From NCBI GenBank assembly GCA_035041965.1, contig JAPYMA010003063.1:1-64000 (forward strand): a stretch of DNA of 64,000 bases, read 5' to 3'. The stretch is from Anisakis pegreffii (taxonomy: Eukaryota; Nematoda; Chromadorea; Rhabditida; Anisakidae). Positions 1-28,600 of this stretch are shown here, piece after piece. The notes beneath the pieces were generated by a model. That model was not told where the DNA came from, ran no database searches, and saw only the letters and a program-made list of their open reading frames with translations. The position numbers were made by a program, and so were the translations under genes. The first letter of the stretch is position 1; each line of letters opens with the position of its first letter.

Positions 1-3000
1 CCATTCGATCGAGCAGAATCTCTGCATTCAGAAAAATATATATTTTGTCGGGCGATTTTGCTTAGTTGAGGAGATATAGCTATTTGATTAAAGCTATCTC
101 AACTGGCGCTGAGGTGCTCATTGATATGCATTTGATCACTATAGATCAATGCATATTATACATTACAATAGAAATATGGGTACATTCAAGCGTACCGTCT
201 TCTCAGGTTTGCCCGGAAACATATTCAAGTTGGCACATCGTTCGACTGAGCAGAATCTCTGCTTTCTAAAAATGAAAAGCTCACTGGAAAATTCCGCCTC
301 TGCGAGGAGATATAGCTAATTTTCTGATGTTATAGGGGTTGGCACATTCAAACCTACCGTACCCTCAGCTTTGACCAGTAACATATCAATTTCTTCACAC
401 CATTCGATCGAGCAGAATCTCTGCATTCAGAAAAATATATATTTTGTCGGGCGATTTTGCTTAGTTGAGGAGATATAGCTATTTGATTAAAGCTATCTCA
501 ACTGGCGCTGAGGTGCTCATTGATATGCATTTGATCACTATAGATCAATGCATATTATACATTACAATAGAAATATGGGTACATTCAAGCGTACCGTCTT
601 CTCAGGTTTGCCCGGAAACATATTCAAGTTGGCACATCGTTCGACTGAGCAGAATCTCTGCTTTCTAAAAATGAAAAGCTCACTGGAAAATTCCGCCTCT
701 GCGAGGAGATATAGCTAATTGCCTGATGTTATAGGGGTTGGCACATTCAAACCTACCGTACCCTCAGCTTTGACCAGTAACATATCAATTTCTTCACACC
801 ATTCGATCGAGCAGAATCTCTGCATTCAGAAAAATATATATTTTGTCGGGCGATTTCTCTTAGTTGAGGAGATATAGCTATTTGATTAAAGCTATCTCAA
901 CTGGCGCTGAGGTGCTCATTGATATGCATTTGATCACTATAGATCAATGCATATTATACATTACAATAGAAATATGGGTACATTCAAGCGTACCGTCTTC
1001 TCAGGTTTGCCCGGAAACATATTCAAGTTGGCACATCGTTCGACTGAGCAGAATCTCTGCTTTCTAAAAATGAAAAGCTCACTGGAAAATTCCGCCTCTG
1101 CGAGGAGATATAGCTAATTTTCTGATGTTATAGGGGTTGGCAGATTCAAACCTACCGTACCCTCAGCTTTGACCAGTAACATATCAATTTCTTCACACCA
1201 TTCGATCGAGCAGAATCTCTGCATTCAGAAAAATATATATTTTGTCGGGCGATTTTGCTTAGTTGAGGAGATATAGCTATTTGATTAAAGCTATCTCAAC
1301 TGGCGCTGAGGTGCTCATTGATATGCATTTGATCACTATAGATCAATGCATATTATACATTACAATAGAAATATGGGTACATTCAAGCGTACCGTCCTCT
1401 CAGGTTTGCCCGGAAACATATTCAAGTTGGCTCATCGTTCGACTGAGCAGAATCTCTGCTTTCTAAAAATGAAAAGCTCACTGAAAAATTCCGCCTCTGC
1501 GAGGAGATATAGCTAATTTTCTGATGTTATAGGGGTTGGCACATTCAAACCTACCGTACCCTCAGCTTTGACCAGTAACATATCAATTTCTTCACACCAT
1601 TCGATCGAGCAGAATCTCTGCATTCAGAAAAATATATATTTTGTCGGGCGATTTTGCTTAGTTGAGGAGATATAGCTATTTGATTAAAGCTATCTCAACT
1701 GGCGCTGAGGTGCTCATTGATATGCATTTGATCACTATAGATCAATGCATATTATACATTACAATAGAAATATGGGTACATTCAAGCGTACCGTCTTCTC
1801 AGGTTTGCCCGGAAACATATTCAAGTTGGCACATCGTTCGACTGAGCAGAATCTCTGCTTTCTAAAAATGAAAAGCTCACTGGAAAATTCCGCCTCTGCG
1901 AGGAGATATAGCTAATTTTCTGATGTTATAGGGGTTGGCACATTCAAACCTACCGTACCCTCAGCTTTGACCAGTAACATATCAATTTCTTCACACCATT
2001 CGATCGAGCAGAATCTCTGCATTCAGAAAAATATATATTTTGTCGGGCGATTTTGCTTAGTTGAGGAGATATAGCTATTTGATTAAAGCTATCTCAACTG
2101 GCGCTGAGGTGCTCATTGATATGCATTTGATCACTATAGATCAATGCATATTATACATTACAATAGAAATATGGGTACATTCAAGCGTACCGTCTTCTCA
2201 GGTTTGCCCGGAAACATGTTCAAGTTGGCACATCGTTCGACTGAGCAGAATCTCTGCTTTCTAAAAATGAAAAGCCCACTGAAAAATTCTGCCCGTGCGA
2301 GGAGATATAGCTAATTTTCTGATGTTATAGGGGTTGGCACATTCAAACCTACCGTACCCTCAGCTTTGACCAGTAACATATCAATTTCTTCACACCATTC
2401 GATCGAGCAGAATCTCTGCATTCAGAAAAATATATATTTTGTCGGGCGATTTTGCTTAGTTGAGGAGATATAGCTATTTGATTAAAGCTATCTCAACTGG
2501 CGCTGAGGTGCTCATTGATATGCATTTGATCACTATAGATCAATGCATATTATACATTACAATAGAAATATGGGTACATTCAAGCGTACCGTCCTCTCAG
2601 GTTTGCCCGGAAACATATTCAAGTTGGCTCATCGTTCGACTGAGCAGAATCTCTGCTTTCTAAAAATGAAAAGCTCACTGAAAAATTCCGCCTCTGCGAG
2701 GAGATATAGCTAATTTTCTGATGTTATAGGGGTTGGCACATTCAAACCTACCGTACCCTCAGCTTTGACCAGTAACATATCAATTTCTTCACACCATTCG
2801 ATCGAGCAGAATCTCTGCATTCAGAAAAATATATATTTTGTCGGGCGATTTTGCTTAGTTGAGGAGATATAGCTATTTGATTAAAGCTATCTCAACTGGC
2901 GCTGAGGTGCTCATTGATATGCATTTGATCACTATAGATCAATGCATATTATACATTACAATAGAAATATGGGTACATTCAAGCGTACCGTCTTCTCAGG

Positions 3001-3628
3001 TTTGCCCGGAAACATGTTCAAGTTTGTACATCGTTCGACTGAGCAGAATCTCTGCTTTCTAAAAATGGAAAGCTCACTGAAAAATTCCGCCTCTGCGAGG
3101 AGAAATAGCTATTTTTCTGATGCTATAGGGGTTGGCACATTCAAACCTACCGTACCCTCAGCTTTGACCAGTAACATATCAATTTCTTCACACCATTCGA
3201 TCGAGCAGAATCTCTGCATTCAGAAAAATATATATTTTGTCGGGCGATTTTGCTTAGTTGAGGAGATATAGCTATTTGATTAAAGCTATCTCAACTGGCG
3301 CTGAGGTGCTCATTGATATGCATTTGATCACTATAGATCAATGCATATTATACAAATTACAATAGAAATATGGGTACATTCAAGCGTACCGTCTTCTCAG
3401 GTTTGCCTTTCTGTTGCTATAGGGGTTGGCACATTCAAACTTACCGTACCCTCAGCTTTGACCAGTAACATATCAATTTCTTCACACCAGTCGATCGTGC
3501 AGAATGTCTGCATTCAGAAAAAAATATATTTTGTCGGGCGATTTTGCTTAGTTGAGGAGATATAGCTATTTGATTAAAGCTATCTGAACTGGCGCTGAGG
3601 TGCTCATTGATATGCATTTGATTACTAC
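1..3628 (+). repeat. 399-bp satellite array
   Basis: Head-to-tail array with an exact 399-bp period: the anchor CCATTCGATCGAG recurs at 1, 400, 799, 1198, 1597, 1996, 2395, 2794 and 3193. Units are nearly identical. The array starts before the window. The last unit (from 3193) lacks about 115 bp after 3407 and is more diverged, as expected at an array edge. Each unit is itself a dimer: GAGCAGAATCTCTGC and GAGGAGATATAGCTA each occur twice per unit, spaced 238 and 161 bp, so the unit equals two 161-bp monomers plus a 77-bp extra segment. The open frame in each unit begins with TTG, not ATG, and is not considered a gene. Confidence 0.97.
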
Positions 3629-3631
3629 GGA

Positions 3632-4138
3632 TGTAGGCTTTTCATTTTTAAAAAGCAGAGAATCTACTCGATCGAACGATGTGCAAATATTGAGTTGTTT
3701 CCGGCAAACTTGAGAAGACGGTAGGCTTGAATGTATCAAACCCATATTTCTATTGTAATGTATAATATGCATTGATCTATAGTGATGAAATGCATATAAA
3801 TGAGCACCTCAGCGCTAGTTTAGATAGCTTTAATGGAGTAGCTGTTCCTGCTCAACTAGGCGAAATCGCGCAACAACATATATATTTTTCTGAATGCAGA
3901 GATTGTGCTCATTCGACTGGTGTGAAGAAATTGATATGTTACTGGTCGAAGCTGAGGGTACGGTAGGTTTGAATGTGCCCAGCCCTATAGCATCAGAAAA
4001 ATAGCTATATCTCCTCGCAGAGGCGGAATTTTCTAGTGAGCTTTTCATTTTTAGAAAGCAGAGGATCTGCTCAATCGAACGATGTACAAATATTGATATG
4101 TTTCCGACTAAGCTTGAGAAGGCGGTAGGCTTGAATGT
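3632..4138 (-). repeat. Inverted satellite block at array edge
   Basis: Read on the minus strand this stretch is the same satellite: the reverse complements of GAGGAGATATAGCTA, of the CATATTTCTATTGTAATG region and of the TTGACCAGTAACATATC region all appear in satellite order. It is more diverged than the direct array. The orientation switches near 3632 without an obvious spacer, so the array ends in an inverted repeat. Confidence 0.9.
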
Positions 4139-5265
4139 GTAACTGAAGTGTCTAGCATTTCAATAAATTGGATATATCACATATAAGATAACAACAGCAT
4201 TGGAAAATTTATTCAATATGAAAATTGTCAGTAATCAGAATCTGAATAAAAATCCAAACGAAATGCACCAAAACATTAACGAAGCAACATCTCTGTTATA
4301 TTATAGGCATCACCGAGAAATGCTCCATGCAGACAACCACTCATATGGTGACAAAATGGATATGGGACAGAATTGTGAAACCAAATTTTTCGTAATCTCG
4401 TCTACCTGAAACGATGTGGGCGAAACTGAATGAAAGCGAACCTTTCACTAACAATAAGATGAACGATAAATGCTCAAAGCCTAAACTATAATTCTCATGA
4501 TGCCCATTACATGTATGATATCAACAAAAACATTCAATAATTTACAAATAAAATTCATCTCCAATCAAACGTTCAATCAGTCATCAACCACATAAAATAA
4601 TCTTATATAAATAATTAATTACATTTGCATCACTTCAATTCGTCATTATATGCAACAGACTAAAATTGAGCAGCGAGCAGACAATAACACTACACATATT
4701 AACAATCATGATTCGTTTATATTACAAGAATCATTTATTTGCAACTTGAAACCATAATGAGTTCACGCAACACTAAACGTAACCAGGTGAAACTGCTGTA
4801 AATTTCTCATTATGAAAACATTCTTGGTTAGTAAATCTCCCGAGAAAATCGCCTCAACACTGAGTTACTTGACAGCAATTGCTAAAGAATAAGCTGAAAT
4901 CGTCCTTATCCCCGAACGAAACTGTCTTGAAATTCGTTTCCGTAAAAACCCAGCTGGTAATCCTCCAGATATTAGTAGAAATTTGTGATGAAACAAGGAA
5001 ACACGACGATAAAAAGTTAAACGTGAATATAAAATCGAATCTTGGACTAGCAGATGTCACAATTGTTCAAAGTTGTTCGCTGTTTGCTCATCACCCGCTT
5101 CATACTCTTCTTTCTTTATCATCTGCACACCCGTTTCACCGATTGGCACATAGCAACCGCCCATCTCTTTTATATACAACTGAAATATCATATCACTTAT
5201 GGATTAGCAAAATCACTGACTGACAACCTTTTTCAAGCATTCGCTCACACGGCACGAAGTCACCT
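4139..5265. other. Gene-free gap
   Basis: AT-rich DNA between the satellite and the pecanex stop codon. Short open frames occur (for example 4200-4409 plus) but show no family resemblance, no splice structure and no repeated motif. The right end should hold the pecanex 3' UTR; no clear poly(A) signal was assigned. Confidence 0.5.
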
Positions 5266-22959
<17,694 letters not shown>

Positions 22960-23261
22960 CTTGATGCATCGATCAGCAACCGATCGATCAACAACACGCA
23001 GACGGGGTTAAAAACCCTGCAATTTGGGATCAGTTGTGCAAAAGAGACCGAAAAAACACGACAGAAAACGCCCGAATTCGAACGAAAAAATCACAGTTCG
23101 GTTACGGTATCCTCAACATTCGTCTACCGTATGATCCGCGGCGATTCATGCACGCATATTGTCACAAAATGCAAAACCGTGACTTGCATACCGTAACCTA
23201 ATCGCACGCTCTCTCATACGATCTACACAATGTACCAATACAAAATTCAAACAATCCACAC

Positions 23262-23331
23262 CAGTGGTTCTCAACCTTTTTGTTCACACGCACCCTTCAA
23301 AAAATTTCTAAAATGTCCTCGCACCCTCCCC
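23262..23331 (+). mobile_element. hAT-like terminus (CAGTGGTTCTCAACC type)
   Basis: Begins with CAGTGGTTCTCAACCTTTTT, the typical end of many hAT-superfamily elements. It is clearly related to the reverse complement of 57255-57324 (shared words TGGTTCTCAA, AATTTC, ATGTCCT). No matching second end was found nearby, so only a fragment or one end of an internally diverged element is visible. Confidence 0.65.
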
Positions 23332-24506
23332 TCACAGCAGTAGTTAATTTAAGAACAAACGTAAACGCACAACCGAAACAATTTTTCATAATCAATTTTT
23401 AATAGTAGCATATAAAAAAATGTTCAGTTAGAAAACAAAAAATATTGCAAAAGTAATAATCCCGCATGTACTGACAATATGCCTTCCTTCCTCCATGCAT
23501 GAAATCTTTTCAAAAATATGTACGAGTCCATTTTCACCTACTTTATAGATACGTACACATGAATCTAGCCTTTGAAAACTTTAGGATATCAATCAGATTC
23601 AACCTCTCGAAAATTTATCCAACTATTTGAATTTATTCAATTCAGCTTACAAACAGAAACACCCTATCATTCAAAGATATTCCATTCGTAGAACATTACA
23701 ATTCGAACGAATCTTATGGCTCTTGTTTAGCTCCTTCTAACCCTCAGTATTGAATTCAGTCAAATTTGGTCAGAGATTGTCCCTTATAAAACTGATCGAT
23801 TGCTACACAAAAACACTAAGGAAAGTACTACCATTCAAGAGAATACTCTGACGGTTAAGAGAACAGATATCGGAAGGTAAATGCCTTGCATTTTACCCTT
23901 TATTGCATATTGTCGACACCAAATACTGATGCAATTTTATTAATGCGCTTCATACAACATCAAATACAAAACAATGCAGTGCATATGATTATTTTATTTC
24001 CAAACGTTACCTTTATCTCAAAAATTCGCCGAAGTTGAACAAAACAGAACCAAGTGGATAACACATTCCGCAGGAGGAACAATATGAACTCCCCTCCAAA
24101 GGAGCAACAAACAACTAAATGAATGCTTGCTAATAATTTACAAATCAGTAAACGAATAAATGAAAACTATTTTGAAAAATTAATCATAAATATAGAAAAA
24201 TGAGAAGAATTGAAAAAAAAGAGAAAATGGATGTGAAACCATCCGAGTCCCGTAGAAGTGATCAATAAATACGCAAAGAATTACTGAAAAACACAAATAA
24301 TTACAATTCAAAATGCAAAACTTTTCTACGGAACCAATAAGATTCATTGTGATCTGATTGATGACATTCCCAAATCCGAATGATTTCAAGATACCTTCCG
24401 AAGCTCTTGAAGACGACACGCGGCAAGAGAAGGGATGGGAGGAAAACTCAAATCAAGACTAGTATAATAATGATCATGAGAATTGTCCACTTGCAATGCG
24501 TTACAC

Positions 24507-24588
24507 TCCGAGGTGGACAACAGCTCGCTATTCCGCTAATTCGCTAATAGCGGAGCAGCAAAACAGCGCTCTACTGTCCAGCTCTGGC
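24507..24588. mobile_element. Palindromic MITE, diverged
   Basis: An 82-bp fold-back whose ends pair: CCGAGGTGGACA at left against the complement of TCCAGCTCTGG at right, with a core CCGCTAATTCGCTAATAGCGG. The core resembles that of the element at 43911-44029, so both probably belong to one hAT-type MITE group. Confidence 0.6.
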
Positions 24589-24974
24589 TACAATATTAAG
24601 CTATTTTCACGAATTCGAATACGTCTCGCGAAAAGGTAATTGATGGTATCGTAAAAAAAAACCGATAAAGACCTTATCACCGTCCGAAAGACACTACCAA
24701 TTGCATTCATGAAGTCATCGCATTTCCTACAAATCTGATAAAGTAAAATTGAATCGGCTATCACGAAGTACGACTGTTCAATACACGCATCACGTCAACA
24801 TTGTATAGCGAACTGATAAATGAGTATTTTTAGAGATAAACAGGAGAGGAAGAGAAAACAAGAAAGTACAAATTTTAGATCGCTTTCAAATGAATATTCA
24901 TGAAAACAATTTTTTTTCAAAAGCAAACATCATTAAATTTCAGCATAACAATTTGATGATGCACCATGTAGACG

Positions 24975-24975
24975 A

Positions 24976-25022
<47 letters not shown>

Positions 25023-25048
25023 TAACAATGATAATAATAATAATAGTA

Positions 25049-25079
<31 letters not shown>

Positions 25080-25082
25080 TAC
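24975..25082. repeat. TAA/AAT microsatellite
   Basis: About 35 AAT triplets with a few AAC, ATG and AGT interruptions. The long poly-isoleucine and poly-tyrosine open frames on the two strands are products of this repeat. Confidence 0.97.
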
Positions 25083-25616
25083 AAGCTGATAATAACAGAA
25101 ATAAAACAGTAAACTAAGCGTATCATGCCGGTATCACATCAGCTGATCACTAAAGAGCTCATAACATCAACAAATCAAACAAAATTCACAATCGCAACCA
25201 TCACATCGTTTTCTTTCAGACAGACCAGAATTGTAATTACAGTAACGGGTTTCAACCAAAATTATTACAGAAGCACAAATTCGTACAATAACTCATTTTC
25301 GAATGGATTCAATGCTCAAAACACAACGATTAAGTATATTACTGTAAAAGCTTGAAACAATAGAATGGATACTACAAAGATAATATAAAATAACATCAAC
25401 AGTAGCAAACGATATTCACACCTTGAATAAATTTCACGAGTAATATGATATGATTATTCAGCTATTCAATGAGAAGAAAAATCAAAAAGAAACCATGAGA
25501 ATCGTCCAACTGACCACATATATGTCATCCATCCAAATTATTTACCTTCTGAAGAGACAAAACAAAACCGGATGCGATCCATCTCCACAAATACGACTCC
25601 TTGGTTCCTACAGCAC

Positions 25617-28600
25617 CTAAGGAAGCGGTCGGGTTGAAACCAACGCCATACTCAGCTCAGCTTCGAATCCCGACGGAATAAATGAGCAAATATTGAACAA
25701 GCCTGGTACCAACTGCAAAGCACTGCTCTATTTTACAAACTATTATATTATATCACTCAAACAAAAACAATTCACTGCATCATAAATCAATATCTCCATA
25801 ACCATCACTTCGTCCATTACTCATAATCACTCATTTCAGTTCGACAAAAAATCACGAAACGTTAATATATCGCATCAATGAGAACTTCAAAAACAACACA
25901 CAATAACAACAAAGCGTGCTTGCACTCTACCTGATTATCCAGCAAATCCTTCCACATCGCATATTCCTGTTCCAAACCCTCCCATTTCGCTGCCGAATAA
26001 CCTGCATCATCCGCACTAACACGAATTCGAACACAAATTTCGCTGCAAAAAATCATTTTGTGCTGACCAGCCGTCAATGGAATCACTTTTCACATTTCAT
26101 AAGGGACACCACCAATTAAATTTAAATATTACGCAAGTGAATAATTTCATCGTGCATTCCCATAATATTGCATAAAATATTTTCATTTTTGTTCTCTATG
26201 GAATCATCATTTTTGTTAAAACTATTCAGCGTGAATCAAAGCATCTACGAAAGGTGGGTAATAAAATGAAAATACGATTCATAATTCAATCATCAAAACA
26301 AAAATAAATAACACCAACCAAAAGCCTTACGTCAAGTCAACAACTCAAAAGAAAGAAGAAACGCACCGCATATCGTTATTTATCAACGAATCCGTGAACG
26401 GCACGAGTGTATACGCGATTTGTCCAGCAATCTGCTCACTAACGGCAAATACTTTCGATTGTATCAGCGGTGCAAATTTCCCTTTTGCGATATTGTACAC
26501 GGCCACCAGTCTCAGTGCCCATTCATTCACACCCGGTATCGGATACAATGAACTCAGAATTCGCGACTCGCTCAAACCGTACTCGTAATTACCCTCAAAT
26601 TTTACTCAAAAATTATCACCGAACGTTGAGAACTTCCGCACGTTCCTTTCCCTTTTTTGGGATCACCAACTTTGAAATTTTTTTCATATTGGAAATTTTG
26701 GCATGTTGAAAATTTCAACATATTTTTTCCTTCTCGAAATCAATAACTTTTCGAAAAACAACCACCAATATTAAACTCCACGTTGGTTCATAAAGGATTA
26801 TATTCTGACCGATCCACTCATATCACACTCTATTCTCATCACCTACGCACCATTCACTGTTCACAGAAGTGAATACTCATCAGAAAGATCACGATCTATT
26901 CACTGCTCAAAGCATTCTCGCTGACCACAGAACTCACAAAAACATCGAATATCCAATGCTGAACTGATATGAAATGGAATGATAAAAAGACGTAACTTTT
27001 GATCTTAAATTTAGTCAGCAATAAATAATCCAACGAACCATTAACGAGCACTGATCGATCGGAGAAACGAGTTGTGGAATTGGTTTGCATTTGTTTCTAT
27101 CCGTTAGAGGTGTCGAAGTCGTAACGTTGCTTCTCCACTCCAGAGAAAACTTCATTTGATTCGTTTCCAGTCTGTAGTTCTCACCGTCACACAACGCCTC
27201 CGAAAGTTGCGTCATTGCGTCTGGTCGAAGTCGAACTGCGATGCCATCCTCAAACATTAGACAGGGTCAAGTACAAGTAAACCATTCAATGCTAACAATA
27301 ATCATTTCACTGCTCTACAAACATGATCGATAAATACAAAAACTAACCTCAACCACACTTATACTCAAATCCGAATCACCAGACTTCAGCGCTCCATCAA
27401 TAACTATGAATGATGCTCCAGTTACTAAAATCACCCATTGATATTGACAATAACACGAAATTCAATTCAATTCACAATGCCCCAATCATCAACATCGCCA
27501 AAAAAAAAGAAGACATAAACATAAACATTCTCCAATTCAAAATGCTGCATATATTTATGCAATGGGTCAAAACTGAAGAAATACAAAGCAAAGTTACATT
27601 TTCTTGTTTCCACCCCCGTCGTGAACACTTGAGTTCGATAGTTACCAGTTTCCTCATCTTGCTCACAAACCAAATGACTGTCTGCAGACGCATTGAAGTC
27701 CAATGCAAACGCGATCATATTTCGATTTGACTCCACTAGTTCTTTCAACTGAAAATTGCCTGCATCACTCACTAACAACAAAACTGTTTACTAATCATCA
27801 AAAATCCTCACAAACTGTTGAACATTCACAAACGCTTAATCCCCTAACATGACTTTATTTACCTCTTTCCTCGCCCATTTCGGTACAATTAACTTCGACT
27901 CATTATCCTGCAAATCCAGTCTACTTCCATGAACCATCAACATACGATATGACCAATTTCTAAAGTCAGTGAACACTTTCAGTACACTCGTATCACTCTC
28001 TGCTCTATAGACCGGCTTACGTTGGCGACGATTCACTATCGGTGTTGGGTAATCTGAAGAGTTAAAAAAAAAAGATGTTTACAAATCACATCAATCCTCT
28101 CTCCTCATAGTGTGATTCCAATGCGAACAGAATGAAACACAGTTGTAAAATTCATACATGAGGCTTGCAGTCCAATCCTGTACAGTAAACGATTTGGAAT
28201 AGCCAAAGCCCAAACCGCTTCACTTGGATGAATGAAGCATGCGACAAGGAATGGTGATGATGGTATGATCAAATTATCAAAACACTGAAACAACAAACAT
28301 ACAATTTCATAAAGACTAGAATAATACACAGAAGTGAATCATTTATAAACTGTTTCGAATGCAAATGAAGTAAAAGGAATACTATTCGATGGTAATTCAA
28401 CAACACCATCAAAAACACAAACCTGAAGAGTTGGTCTAAATAGAAGAATATCTCTCGTGATGAAATCATTCGACTGCTGCTTGTTCAGGTTAGTAGAATG
28501 AAACGACGGTACACGGATGTGTGCGGCACGAATGCCCATCCTCTCTTCAAATGACTCATTCTGTGCTTTCAATGAGCATTCGTATATTTCACGCACCTGA

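Larger units (their letters stand above)
22960..25616. other. SARA-pecanex intergenic region
   Basis: It contains the likely pecanex upstream region (22960-23220, with repeated CGAA/TTCG words), a hAT-like terminus, a palindromic MITE and a TAA microsatellite. No further exon was recognised. A polycistronic link between SARA and pecanex cannot be shown at this spacing. Confidence 0.6.

Noticed and set aside
66..3062. Eight repeated 67-codon open frames in the satellite
   Set aside because: They start with TTG rather than ATG, lie wholly inside the tandem repeat, have no splice signals and no family resemblance.
1..3628. Array considered as CRISPR
   Set aside because: Long near-identical units without short repeats separated by unique spacers, in a eukaryotic genome; this is a satellite.
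4200..4409. 69-codon plus-strand open frame
   Set aside because: Low-complexity composition in AT-rich DNA with no splice context or similarity.
24890..25126. Poly-isoleucine and poly-tyrosine open frames
   Set aside because: Translations of the TAA microsatellite.
25640..25680. tRNA B-box-like sequence (CTTCGAATCCCGAC)
   Set aside because: It is the minus-strand coding sequence of the last SARA exon, and there is no A box or cloverleaf.
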